From: Caldisericota bacterium
Lineage (GTDB): Bacteria; Caldisericota; Caldisericia; Cryosericales; Cryosericaceae
Direction of reading: 5' to 3'
DNA length: 11,704 nucleotides
Assembly (NCBI GenBank): GCA_026390215.1
Contig: JAPLGJ010000084.1
Span: forward strand, 1 to 11,704
Position numbers and translations under genes: made by a program
Shown here: positions 1 to 7,235 of the stretch, piece by piece
Layout of the letters: every line of letters starts with the position of its first letter
How positions within the stretch are numbered: position 1 is the first letter of the stretch
The notes under the pieces: generated by a model
Databases searched by the model: none
Told to the model about the DNA's origin: nothing
What the model saw: only the letters and a program-made list of their open reading frames with translations

Positions 1-858
1 CGGCGTTCTGGCGGCAGCAAAGTCAACCGCAAGTCCGTCGAATGCCTCATCAAGGCCGGGGCGTTTGAGAGCCTGGGCGAGGACCGTGTCGCCGTCCTCA
101 GGGAGTTCAACAACCAGAACGGCAAGGCGCCTGTCACAGAAGATCCAGGTACAGGCTTGTTCGGCGGCTCGGTGGGCGAATCCGGAACCAACGCTTCCTC
201 GTGCGATACGGCGGGCGCCGCGGCAATGGAGAAGGAAGCGTTCGGGTTCTTTTGCTTCTGCAGTCCCTTCCAGCAGTACGAACCTCTCCTCGCCAAATAC
301 AAGGCGAAGCGCGTCTCGGAGTGCGCAGAGTGTGACGATGGGACTGCCGTCACGGTCATGGGTCTCCTCACATCTGCAAAGACCGCCAAGTCGAAGGCGG
401 GTCGCGCCTACGGCAAGTGCACGCTCGAGGACGACAGCCGCAAGGTGGAGCTGATGGTGTTCGAATATGTCCTGGGGCAGTTCCAGCCATGCTTTGACCG
501 GGAGGGCGCCATCGTCCTGGAGGCGAACGTGCGCATGGACGGCGACGAATTGTCGCTGACGGCCAAGAAGTTCATCGACTTCGTGACGCCCGAACAGGCA
601 AATGGCTCAAAGCCGGTTTCTGTGACCCACCCAGTGCTCAAACTCACAATGACGGAGCAGCAGGTGAACGGTGAGACACTCAAGAACGTCCTCCTCCTCA
701 CGCACCACTATCCAGGCAAGGAGCATTGGCGCATCCTGTACCACAACACGATCGATCACTGCCTCGAGGTCGGCAACATGCACTGGGTCACCGTCACGCC
801 CGCGCTTCTGAAGGGACTTGCCGATATCCTTGGTCCAAGGGGCGTCGACTACTCCTAG
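1..858 (+). CDS. dnaE: DNA polymerase III alpha subunit, C-terminal 285 residues (5' end outside window)
   Basis: The frame is open from base 1 to the TAG at 856-858. The product is the C-terminal part of the replicative polymerase subunit. The first 20 or so residues (KSVECLIKAGAFESLG) match the helix-hairpin-helix end of the DnaE fingers region. The segment MEKEAFGFF (residues 76-84) corresponds to the family's EKExLGFYxSGHPL motif, although the SGHP part is replaced by CFCSPF here. An OB-fold follows, with VTVMGLLTSAKTAKSKAGR, then TLEDDSRKVELMVF and an LxLTAKKF-type strand. The final 85 residues are the variable tail, ending TPALLKGLADILG. The catalytic PHP and polymerase domains lie upstream of the window. 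A weak hairpin follows the stop, and the next operon has its own promoter, so co-transcription with rimP is not required. I am confident of the family; the altered SGHP motif is a lineage feature or divergence. Confidence 0.9.
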   Translation, partial: RRSGGSKVNRKSVECLIKAGAFESLGEDRVAVLREFNNQNGKAPVTEDPGTGLFGGSVGESGTNASSCDTAGAAAMEKEAFGFFCFCSPFQQYEPLLAKYKAKRVSECAECDDGTAVTVMGLLTSAKTAKSKAGRAYGKCTLEDDSRKVELMVFEYVLGQFQPCFDREGAIVLEANVRMDGDELSLTAKKFIDFVTPEQANGSKPVSVTHPVLKLTMTEQQVNGETLKNVLLLTHHYPGKEHWRILYHNTIDHCLEVGNMHWVTVTPALLKGLADILGPRGVDYS

Positions 859-876
859 CGACCGTTCGAAGGGTCG
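859..876 (+). terminator. weak hairpin just after dnaE
   Basis: CGACC (859-863) pairs with GGTCG (872-876) around an 8-base loop, directly after the dnaE stop. No T-run follows, so it would be a poor intrinsic terminator. It may only protect the 3' end of the message. Confidence 0.3.
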
Positions 877-902
877 TCGCAAGGATGTAAAGGAAATTGA
901 GG

Positions 903-930
903 TTGTCATTCCGACATTCATAGGTATACT
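903..930 (+). promoter_or_regulatory. probable promoter of the rimP-nusA-infB operon
   Basis: TTGTCA (903-908) and TATACT (925-930) are separated by 16 bases and match the -35 and -10 consensus at 5 of 6 positions each. Transcription would start near 937, giving a leader of about 130 bases before rimP. This is inferred from sequence only. Confidence 0.65.
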
Positions 931-974
931 GATTCCTGTAATGTCATGAACGTGACAAGCAACTGAGCGACATG

Positions 975-1050
975 ACGTCCGAGAGCCCTGCTTTCGGACG
1001 TTTCATATTGGTGGAAACGAAAAGTGGGCGCGTGAGCGGGCCACTTTTTT
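975..1050 (+). promoter_or_regulatory. structured rimP leader with attenuator-like hairpin
   Basis: Two hairpins lie between the promoter and rimP. The first pairs ACGTCCGA (975-982) with TCGGACGT (994-1001), a perfect 8-bp stem. The second pairs AAAAGTGG (1020-1027) with CCACTTTT (1041-1048) and runs into a T-run (1045-1050), which is the form of an intrinsic terminator. It ends only 10 bases before the ribosome binding site GGAGAG (1060-1065). Terminator-like structures in front of rimP/nusA operons are known in other bacteria, where NusA regulates its own operon. Whether this one terminates, and what controls it, is inference. Confidence 0.6.
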
Positions 1051-1069
1051 GCTTCCCATGGAGAGACGT

Positions 1070-1519
1070 ATGGATACCAGATTTGCGGACATAGTGCAGC
1101 TGGAAGTGGCAAAGAGCGACGCCACGCTGGTCGCCATCGAGAACGCTCCAGGCATGGTGAGCGTCGTGCTCATGATGTCAGGGAAAGACATCTCGGTCGA
1201 TGAGCTTGAGAGCGTCAGCCGGGCGATCAGCCATGCGTTCATCGAGCTGTACGGAGATGACTATTTGCCGGCATTCGAGGTGACTAGCCCCGGACTGGAC
1301 CGCGTTCTCAAGACAGCGCGGGAACTGGAGCTGTTCGCCGGCCGGCTCGTGCGCGTAACGACAAAGGAGTCCGGGGAACCGATCGTCGGAACTCTGGAGG
1401 CATCGGACGGGGACAGTCTGCATGTGGCTGTACTCGGCGTAGACCGCGTGTTCGATATGCGGCAGGTGACGAAGATCTCGTTATGGGACGAGATATTGGG
1501 AGGTGCGTGTGAGGGATGA
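1070..1519 (+). CDS. rimP: ribosome maturation factor RimP
   Basis: This 149-residue protein matches RimP in length and motifs. RimP is a cytoplasmic factor needed for maturation of the 30S ribosomal subunit. The N-terminal alpha/beta domain ends in the signature FEVTSPGLDRVLK (about residues 67-79), equivalent to the family's EVSSPGLDRPL. It is followed by LFAGRLVRVTTKE and the small C-terminal barrel. I chose ATG 1070 because GGAGAG (1060-1065) lies 4 bases upstream. In-frame TTG 1049 and ATG 1058 are possible, but they fall inside or against the leader hairpin and the ribosome binding site. The stop codon overlaps the start of nusA by 11 bases, which suggests translational coupling. It is the first gene of the rimP-nusA-infB operon. 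Confidence 0.93.
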   Translation: MDTRFADIVQLEVAKSDATLVAIENAPGMVSVVLMMSGKDISVDELESVSRAISHAFIELYGDDYLPAFEVTSPGLDRVLKTARELELFAGRLVRVTTKESGEPIVGTLEASDGDSLHVAVLGVDRVFDMRQVTKISLWDEILGGACEG

Positions 1520-2597
1520 GATACAGAGTGCCATCTACGAGCTGGAGAAGGAACGGGGAATCTCGAGGGAATACATCGTGACAGCGATCAAGGAAGCCTT
1601 CGAGGCGGCATACCAGCAGCAATACCAGAAAGACAACTTCCTGGTGAAGGCTGACACGGGGACAGGCCTTGTCCGGCTCTACTCGCGCAAGACGGTTGTC
1701 GTCAAAGTCACGGAAAGCGACAGTGAGATCACGCTGAAGGACGCCCGCAAGGTGGAGCCAGAGGCGAAGACCGGGGACGACGTGCTCATCCAGGTCAAGA
1801 TTGAGCAGCTGCCCCTGTCGGTGATCGTGAAGGCACGCAAGTTCATCGATGACAAGATCAAGGAACGTGAAAACGATCTGGTCTTTGAGCGCTTTCACTC
1901 TCAGGTGGGAACACTGGTCAACGGCGAGGTCCTGCGCCAGAACAAGGAAGGATTGCTGATCAACCTTGCCCGGTGTGAAGGCATCATGCCGAAGGATCAG
2001 CAGATTCCCGGAGAACGGCTGCGCTTTCAGGGTGTTGCCAAGGCGCTCATCCTATCGGTTGACAAGTCGGCACAAGGACCACGCGTGGTTCTGACGAGGT
2101 CGCATCCGGACTTCATCCAGCGTCTTGTGGAGCTGGAAGTCCCCGAGGTTGGCTCAGGTCTCGTTGAGGTCAAGCGCATCGTCCGCGAGCCGGGCCAGCG
2201 CGCAAAGGTCGCCGTTTTCAGCCGCGACCCAAAGATCGACCCCGTGGGCGCAGTCATTGGGCCGATGGGTGGACGCATCCGCGCTGTATCGCGTGAGATC
2301 GCGTTTGAGCATATCGATGTCATCCGCTACGATCCGAACCCCGTAAAATACGCAATCAACGCCTTCAGCCCCGCCAAGGTGTTGGATGCAGAACGCAGAC
2401 CGGAAGACGGCACCTTCGTGGTGCACGCCACTGCCGAGTCGTTCCCCGTCGCCCTGGGCAAGGGCGGGGTCAACGTCCGACTCGTAGAGCGGCTATTGGA
2501 CGCAAAGGTGGAACTCGTTCAAGTAGAGGAAGGGCAGCCGCAAGCGGCCCCAATCCGTGAGGCAGGTGAGACACATGAAGAAAGTACGAATCTATGA
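1509..2597 (+). CDS. nusA: transcription termination/antitermination factor NusA
   Basis: NusA binds RNA polymerase and nascent RNA and modulates pausing, termination and antitermination. The 362 residues hold the N-terminal RNA polymerase-binding domain (about 1-125), an S1 domain (about 130-200), and two KH domains. KH1 is marked by VREPGQRAKVAVFS, DPVGAVIGPMGGRIR and the helix after it; KH2 by ALGKGGVNVRLVERLL near residues 318-333. The protein stops soon after KH2, so the acidic repeats of the longer proteobacterial NusA are absent, as is usual outside that group. GTG 1509 is preferred over GTG 1503 because GGGAGG (1498-1503) then stands 5 bases upstream. The gene overlaps rimP at its start and infB by 23 bases at its end, so all three are probably coupled in translation. 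NusA may autoregulate the operon through the leader at 975-1050 (inference). Confidence 0.95.
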   Translation: MRDEIQSAIYELEKERGISREYIVTAIKEAFEAAYQQQYQKDNFLVKADTGTGLVRLYSRKTVVVKVTESDSEITLKDARKVEPEAKTGDDVLIQVKIEQLPLSVIVKARKFIDDKIKERENDLVFERFHSQVGTLVNGEVLRQNKEGLLINLARCEGIMPKDQQIPGERLRFQGVAKALILSVDKSAQGPRVVLTRSHPDFIQRLVELEVPEVGSGLVEVKRIVREPGQRAKVAVFSRDPKIDPVGAVIGPMGGRIRAVSREIAFEHIDVIRYDPNPVKYAINAFSPAKVLDAERRPEDGTFVVHATAESFPVALGKGGVNVRLVERLLDAKVELVQVEEGQPQAAPIREAGETHEESTNL

Positions 2598-4578
2598 GCT
2601 CGCCAAGGAACTGAATCTGAAGTCGGCACGCATGCTGGAGATCTTGGCTGAGCTGGGAGTCCCGGTGAAAGGCGTGGTCGGCACGATCGAAGAAGAAACG
2701 GCGACCCTTGTCAAGGAGATTGTCGACAAGGAGAAGGCCACTTCGTCGGAGGTCAAGAAAGTGACTCCGAAGGCAGCCAAGGCGACCCATAAGGCCGCAC
2801 CCGAAAAGGAGAAGGAGAAACCTACGCCTGCACCGGTCGAGCCTGTCATCATCGTAGAGAAGCCCAAAGCATTTGCCGAATCTGTGACCTATGCAGCTTT
2901 CGCGAAACAGTTTGATCTCAAGCAGCATGAGCTCAACACGATGATGCTCAAGAACGGCATCCCGGTGCGCGAGTGTGGTCTGTTGGACCCCAGTGACGCC
3001 AATTACCTTGCCCGTATCCTCGGCGAGAACTACGTTCCATCATCGGAAAAGTTCATGAAGTCGTTCGAGACACGCCCTCCTGTCGTGACAGTCATGGGCC
3101 ACGTCGATCACGGCAAGACGACGTTGCTGGATTTCATCCGCAAGAGCAGCGTCGCCAGCCGCGAGAAAGGTGGCATCACCCAGAAGATCGGTGCCTACGA
3201 GGTCCAGGTTAAGGGCAAGACCATCATCTTCATCGATACTCCCGGTCACGAGGCATTCACCTCGATGCGTCTCAGGGGCTCGCAGGTGACGGATGTGGTC
3301 ATCCTGGTCGTGGCCGCCGAAGAGGGCGTCAAGGAACAGACCCTTGAGGCTCTTGACCACGCGAAGGCGGCCAAGGTGCCGATCATCGTCGCCATGAACA
3401 AGATCGACAAGCCCGAGGCGAACCCCGAACGCGTCAAGCAGCAACTGGCGGACCGTGGTCTGCAGCCAGATGACTGGGGCGGAGACACCGTCTTCCTTCC
3501 TGTGTCCGCAAAGACCGGCAAGGGTGTGGACGAACTGCTGGACATGATCCTCTTGCAGGCGGAGATGTCAGGACTCAAGACCCGGTCCTCTGTTGAAGCG
3601 TCCGGATCAGTCATCGAGGCACGCGTCGACAAGAACATTGGTGTCCTGACTCGCCTGCTCGTGCAGACCGGAACGCTCCACGTTGGTGACGACATCCGCG
3701 TTGGCGACTGCGTCGGCAAAATCAAGCGCATGACCAACGAGGCCGGAGCAAACCTGCGGGAAGCGAAGGCGCTCATGCCCATCGAGGTCATGGGCCTGTC
3801 GGAACTGCCCGAGGCTGGCGAGGTCTTCCATATGGTGGAAGACGTGGACTCGTGCCGCATGATCATCGATGAGAAGCGGCAGAAGGAGCGCCTTGCGTTC
3901 CTGGCGCAGGAACAGAGGAAGCCGCTGACGCTGGATGATCTGTTCAACGAAGAAGAGGCGCTGGAGAAGAAGAAGCTTACCCTCATCCTGAAGGCCGACG
4001 CGCTTTCCACACTGGACGCTGTCAAGTTCGAGTTGAGGAAGGTTAAGACAAAATCGATTCCTCTCGAGATCCTGCACGAGGGCACGGGCGGTATCACGAA
4101 GTCCGACGTCTTGCTGGCTTCCGCCAGTAACGCTGTCATCGTTGGCTTCAACGTCGTTCCCCTGGCCGAAGCGCTCAAGGTTGCCGCGACCGAGAAGGTT
4201 CAGATCCGCACCTATGATCTCATCTTCGAACTGGGTGACTCCATTGACAAGATGATCGCCGGGCTGATCAAGCCGGTCTTCGAAGAGATCGTACAGGGGC
4301 GCGCCCGCATCAAGGACGTGTTCAAGATTACCGGTGTCGGCGCTATCGCGGGCTGTCTGGTCGAGGATGGCAAGATCATCCGGGGCGCCAAGGCCCGCGT
4401 CGTTCGTAACGCCGTCGTCGTGTATGCCAACTCCAGCATCTCCTCGCTGAAGCGCTTCAAGGAGGACGCCAAGGAAGTCCTCAAGGGCTACGAATGCGGC
4501 ATGGGCCTGCAGAACTTCAATGACTTCAAGGTCGACGACATCATCGAAACCCTGGTGATGGAGGAGAAGAAGCCGTAA
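2575..4578 (+). CDS. infB: translation initiation factor IF-2
   Basis: IF-2 is the GTPase that brings initiator fMet-tRNA to the small ribosomal subunit and promotes subunit joining. The 667-residue protein starts MKKVRIYELAKELNLK, the conserved IF2 N-terminal domain, followed by a charged Lys/Ala/Pro/Glu linker (about 45-90) and a second N-terminal-type domain. The GTPase domain shows G1 GHVDHGKT (175-182), G3 DTPGH (221-225), G4 NKID (275-278) and G5 SAK (311-313). The switch motif reads GGITQK (K204), where most IF2 proteins have GGITQH. Domains II, III and the C-terminal fMet-tRNA-binding domain follow, ending in the ECGMGLQNFNDFK region typical of the C2 domain. ATG 2575 is chosen over GTG 2557 because AGGTGAG (2564-2570) stands just upstream and the product begins at the conserved first residues. 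The gene overlaps nusA by 23 bases. It is followed by a terminator rather than by rbfA. Confidence 0.97.
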   Translation: MKKVRIYELAKELNLKSARMLEILAELGVPVKGVVGTIEEETATLVKEIVDKEKATSSEVKKVTPKAAKATHKAAPEKEKEKPTPAPVEPVIIVEKPKAFAESVTYAAFAKQFDLKQHELNTMMLKNGIPVRECGLLDPSDANYLARILGENYVPSSEKFMKSFETRPPVVTVMGHVDHGKTTLLDFIRKSSVASREKGGITQKIGAYEVQVKGKTIIFIDTPGHEAFTSMRLRGSQVTDVVILVVAAEEGVKEQTLEALDHAKAAKVPIIVAMNKIDKPEANPERVKQQLADRGLQPDDWGGDTVFLPVSAKTGKGVDELLDMILLQAEMSGLKTRSSVEASGSVIEARVDKNIGVLTRLLVQTGTLHVGDDIRVGDCVGKIKRMTNEAGANLREAKALMPIEVMGLSELPEAGEVFHMVEDVDSCRMIIDEKRQKERLAFLAQEQRKPLTLDDLFNEEEALEKKKLTLILKADALSTLDAVKFELRKVKTKSIPLEILHEGTGGITKSDVLLASASNAVIVGFNVVPLAEALKVAATEKVQIRTYDLIFELGDSIDKMIAGLIKPVFEEIVQGRARIKDVFKITGVGAIAGCLVEDGKIIRGAKARVVRNAVVVYANSSISSLKRFKEDAKEVLKGYECGMGLQNFNDFKVDDIIETLVMEEKKP

Positions 4579-4637
4579 GGCAGGGCCTTCCTCGTTCTCG
4601 TTGAACAACGATCACCCCCTGAGCATGGTAGTCCAAT

Positions 4638-4669
4638 GCCCCCGAGCACTTTTTTCCCGTGCGAGGGGC
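4638..4669 (+). other. hairpin downstream of infB
   Basis: GCCCC (4638-4642) pairs with GGGGC (4665-4669), and GCAC (4646-4649) with GTGC (4659-4662), around a T-rich loop. An 11-base direct repeat, GAGGGGCGCTT, follows at 4663-4673 and 4676-4686 and could form alternative pairings. It lies just before the stronger terminator and may act with it. Confidence 0.4.
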
Positions 4670-4687
4670 GCTTCTGAGGGGCGCTTT

Positions 4688-4718
4688 CGCGCCGGGCGTT
4701 CGTCGTCCGGCGCGTTTT
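4688..4718 (+). terminator. intrinsic terminator of the rimP-nusA-infB operon
   Basis: CGCGCCGG (4688-4695) pairs perfectly with CCGGCGCG (4707-4714) around an 11-base loop and is followed by TTTT (4715-4718). It is the best terminator between infB and the next gene and marks the end of the operon. Confidence 0.8.
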
Positions 4719-4746
4719 CTATGACGGACAAATCCCGATGCAAGGA

Positions 4747-4809
4747 TGGATTCCCGCATGCGCTGAGAAGCACCCCTCGCCTTGGGCAAAAGGGCTCGGG
4801 GGAATGACA
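4747..4809. repeat. palindromic repeat, type B, with enlarged loop
   Basis: TGGATTCCCGCATGCG (4747-4762) and GGGGGAATGACA (4798-4809) are the two halves of a unit that also occurs, uninterrupted, at 9515-9540. Here the halves are separated by 35 bases that themselves form a stem (CCCC..CCTT with AAGG..CGGGG). The pattern resembles dispersed REP-like intergenic repeats. It is non-coding. Confidence 0.65.
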
Positions 4810-4842
4810 GAGCCCTGTTCCCTTCTTCGCACTCTTGTCGTC

Positions 4843-4862
4843 GTCCCCGCGACGGCGGGGAC
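4843..4862. repeat. palindromic repeat, type A
   Basis: GTCCCCGC (4843-4850) pairs perfectly with GCGGGGAC (4855-4862) around GACG. The same arms recur at 9440-9447 and 9488-9495. The frame of the downstream cyclase reads through this repeat only if translation began at TTG 4835, which argues against that start. Confidence 0.65.
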
Positions 4863-4897
4863 CCGAGTCCTGCGGCAGCATGACAGAGGAAACGCGA

Positions 4898-4903
4898 TAT
4901 ACT
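4898..4903 (+). promoter_or_regulatory. possible -10 element for a leaderless cyclase message
   Basis: TATACT lies exactly 6 bases before ATG 4910. If it is a -10 element, transcription would start at or next to the ATG, giving a leaderless mRNA. This fits the absence of a Shine-Dalgarno site. No convincing -35 is visible at 16-18 bases. The same arrangement, TATACT-6 bases-ATG, precedes the gene at 11417. Confidence 0.4.
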
Positions 4904-4909
4904 GTGGCG

Positions 4910-7120
4910 ATGAAAACAGACGCGGGTGAAAGCGTGGGAAGTGCCGGGAGGGATCCAGAAGACTCCCTCCAGGAAGAATTGCAGGGGCTGTATGACAAGG
5001 CGTTTGCGTTATCTGACAGGGACGCCCGCGCCGCGAGAGTCCTGGCAGACGACATCTACGCGAAAGCCGGAGATGCGAAGAGTCCATATTGGCAGGGCCT
5101 GTCCCGGTACCTTGCGGGCTTCTGTTTCTACAACCTCAGCGAGTACGACAGTGCTATGGAAGAATTCGAGCATGGCGACCAGATTGCCCAGGAGCACAAC
5201 CTCCCGAACCTTGCAATCAAGTTCCGCAATGGATACGGGGCGATCTTCTCGCGACTCGGACGGTACGATGATGCCATCGAGCAGTTTGCAGAGGGCCTGA
5301 AGAAGGCCAGGGAAATGGATCTGAAGAGTGATGCCGGCCGCTTTCTCGTCAACCTCGGGGAGGTCTCGCTTCTCATGGGCGATATCGACCAGGCACTATC
5401 CTTTGAATCGGAGGCCGAGGGGCTTATTCTGAAGGACATGGCTGGCGACAGCAGATACGCGATCGATGTCTACTACAACCTCGCAGAAGCACAGTCAAAG
5501 AGCGGCCGCATGGAGGACGCAGAACGGTCCTATCGCCGAAGTCTTGAGACTGCTACCATGGTTGGCAATACCGTGTCCGAGGTGGAGGCGCGTGTTCGTC
5601 TCGGCTCCATTCTCGCGGGTCGTGGTCACCAAGCCGAAGCGCTTGCCGTCATCGAAGAGGCATATCGGCTGAGCAGGAGTTGCGGTTTTGCCCTACAGGA
5701 GGTTGGCTCACTGATTGCGTGCGGACGCATCGAACTGAGTCTCGGGCGTCTGGAAGAGGCAACGCATCACTTTGAGATGGCGGTCGAGGTAGCCGACAGC
5801 CACAGAATGGGAGACCTGCTTCCCCCTGCTCTCGAGTCGCTCTCCACAGCCAAAGCTGCCATGAATCGCTTCGACGAGGCCTATCGCGACCTCCAGAAAT
5901 CGGTCGAAGCGGCACATGCATGGTCAAGTTCGGAAGCAGCCAGAATGCTGGCGGAGCTGGCCGCAGGATATCGGCTTGAGAAAGTGAAGCGCGAAGCTCA
6001 AGTCGAGAAGGTTCGGCGTGAAGGACTCGAGTCCGCAAACGAGCGCCTCCGGATCGTGACGCGTATCGGACGGAGTCTCACGCAGAGCCTCGAACCCAGG
6101 GATATCCTCACGCGGATGTGGAGTGAACTCTCGACGTCCATCGACCTGAAGTCGCTGGGATTTGGCATCTACAGCCCCGATTCGGGGGAGATCGAGTTTC
6201 CTGGATTGATCGAGTCTGGCGTCCTGCAGAAGGCATCGTCGGTCTTTTTGAGCGACGAGTCCAGCCTCGCTGCGCTCTGCGTGCGGGAGAAGCGCATCCT
6301 CTACTATGCAACGTCAGATGAGGCGCGGTCAGCACTCGGCGACAAGCCAACCATTACGTTTGGATCGGTGCCGGTCAGGTCGGAGACAATCCTGTATCTT
6401 CCGTTGTTCAGAGAGAATGACATCGTGGGTGTGATGACGGTCCAGAGTGTCAGAGACCATGCGTATTCGGACGATATCATTGAGATGCTCGAGGCTGTCG
6501 CCTTGTTCACCGCGATCGCCGTCGAGAATGCACGCATCTTGATCCGGCTGAATGAGTTGAATCAGACAATTTCGGGAGAGAAAGAGCAGGTCGAGAAGGT
6601 CGCCCTCGCCTCTTCCTGGCTGGCCGAGCACGACAGCTTGACAGGACTCGCCAACAGGCGGTTTCTCGAGAGGATCCTCGACGAGAACATTCGGTTGGCG
6701 ATACTTGAAGACAACAGCATCGTCGTGTTCTTTGTCGACCTCGATGAGTTCAAGAGAGTGAACGATGCGTATGGGCATGATGCCGGCGACCGAGTCCTGG
6801 TGGCCATTGCGGCCCGCCTGGTCTCCGTCTTTCGAGATGGGGACTACGTCGCACGCGTCGGGGGAGACGAGTTTGTCGTCGTGGCGCCCGGTGTGAAGGA
6901 TATGACGAGTATTGCGTCGATGGCGGACAAAGTCGTCAAATCGCTCAATGAACCGCTGTCGATTACTGAAGGCCCCGTATCTGTCAGCATTTCAGTCGGC
7001 GTCGCTCTATTCCCGGAGCACGGGCACAGTAGCAGGGAGTTGATTAACCGCGCCGACGAAGCGATGTACTTGATCAAGCGGACAGGCAAAGGGGCATGGC
7101 GCCTGTGGTCGGCTTTCTAG
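4910..7120 (+). CDS. diguanylate cyclase with TPR, GAF and GGDEF domains
   Basis: The product would make the second messenger c-di-GMP from two GTP. It has 736 residues counted from ATG 4910. Tetratricopeptide-type helical repeats fill about residues 15-360 (units such as the one around ALSFESEAEGL and AERSYRRSLETA). A short charged coiled coil follows at about 360-380, then a GAF sensor domain at about 375-540 and a GGDEF domain at about 570-730. The GGDEF domain begins DSLTGLANRRF (D575) and carries the intact active-site motif GGDEF (651-655). The inhibitory site RxxD is present as RDGD (642-645), exactly five residues before GGDEF, so product inhibition is likely. I see no membrane segment or signal peptide, so it should be cytosolic. 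The start is uncertain: ATG 4880 is also possible, but neither has a Shine-Dalgarno site. The TPR and GAF ligands cannot be inferred. Confidence 0.9.
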   Translation: MKTDAGESVGSAGRDPEDSLQEELQGLYDKAFALSDRDARAARVLADDIYAKAGDAKSPYWQGLSRYLAGFCFYNLSEYDSAMEEFEHGDQIAQEHNLPNLAIKFRNGYGAIFSRLGRYDDAIEQFAEGLKKAREMDLKSDAGRFLVNLGEVSLLMGDIDQALSFESEAEGLILKDMAGDSRYAIDVYYNLAEAQSKSGRMEDAERSYRRSLETATMVGNTVSEVEARVRLGSILAGRGHQAEALAVIEEAYRLSRSCGFALQEVGSLIACGRIELSLGRLEEATHHFEMAVEVADSHRMGDLLPPALESLSTAKAAMNRFDEAYRDLQKSVEAAHAWSSSEAARMLAELAAGYRLEKVKREAQVEKVRREGLESANERLRIVTRIGRSLTQSLEPRDILTRMWSELSTSIDLKSLGFGIYSPDSGEIEFPGLIESGVLQKASSVFLSDESSLAALCVREKRILYYATSDEARSALGDKPTITFGSVPVRSETILYLPLFRENDIVGVMTVQSVRDHAYSDDIIEMLEAVALFTAIAVENARILIRLNELNQTISGEKEQVEKVALASSWLAEHDSLTGLANRRFLERILDENIRLAILEDNSIVVFFVDLDEFKRVNDAYGHDAGDRVLVAIAARLVSVFRDGDYVARVGGDEFVVVAPGVKDMTSIASMADKVVKSLNEPLSITEGPVSVSISVGVALFPEHGHSSRELINRADEAMYLIKRTGKGAWRLWSAF

Positions 7121-7138
7121 CCTGCCGCATCAGCCACC

Positions 7139-7155
7139 GCGTTCTTCGAGAACGC
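7139..7155. other. short perfect inverted repeat between the cyclase gene and ssrA
   Basis: GCGTTCT (7139-7145) pairs with AGAACGC (7149-7155) around TCG, 18 bases after the cyclase stop. No T-run follows. It may protect the 3' end of the cyclase mRNA or be a protein site upstream of the ssrA -10 element at 7171. The sequence does not decide between these. Confidence 0.4.
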
Positions 7156-7167
7156 AAGTCCAATGTG

Positions 7168-7176
7168 TGGTATAAT
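7168..7176 (+). promoter_or_regulatory. extended -10 promoter of ssrA
   Basis: TGGTATAAT is a consensus -10 hexamer (TATAAT, 7171-7176) with the extended TGn element. No good -35 is visible, which is acceptable for extended -10 promoters. Transcription would start near 7183, leaving about 50 bases of 5' leader to be removed from the tmRNA precursor by RNase P. Confidence 0.7.
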
Positions 7177-7235
7177 CACTGTGTAACACCTTCATCACGT
7201 GGGGAATACGCCCCTCGTATGGGAGAAAAGCATTT

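Noticed and set aside
3246..4608. Long minus-strand frames (310 and 333 codons) opposite infB
   Set aside because: They lie antisense to an IF-2 gene with all GTPase motifs and have no recognisable content.
4650..4655. T-run after GAGCAC as an intrinsic terminator on its own
   Set aside because: The T-run sits in the loop of the hairpin rather than after it; the stem at 4688-4714 followed by TTTT is the better terminator.
4612..5087. Minus-strand frames of 122-147 codons across the infB-cyclase intergenic region
   Set aside because: Their translations come from the palindromic repeats, which give peptide runs of the kind PSPFAQGEG often mis-annotated as proteins.
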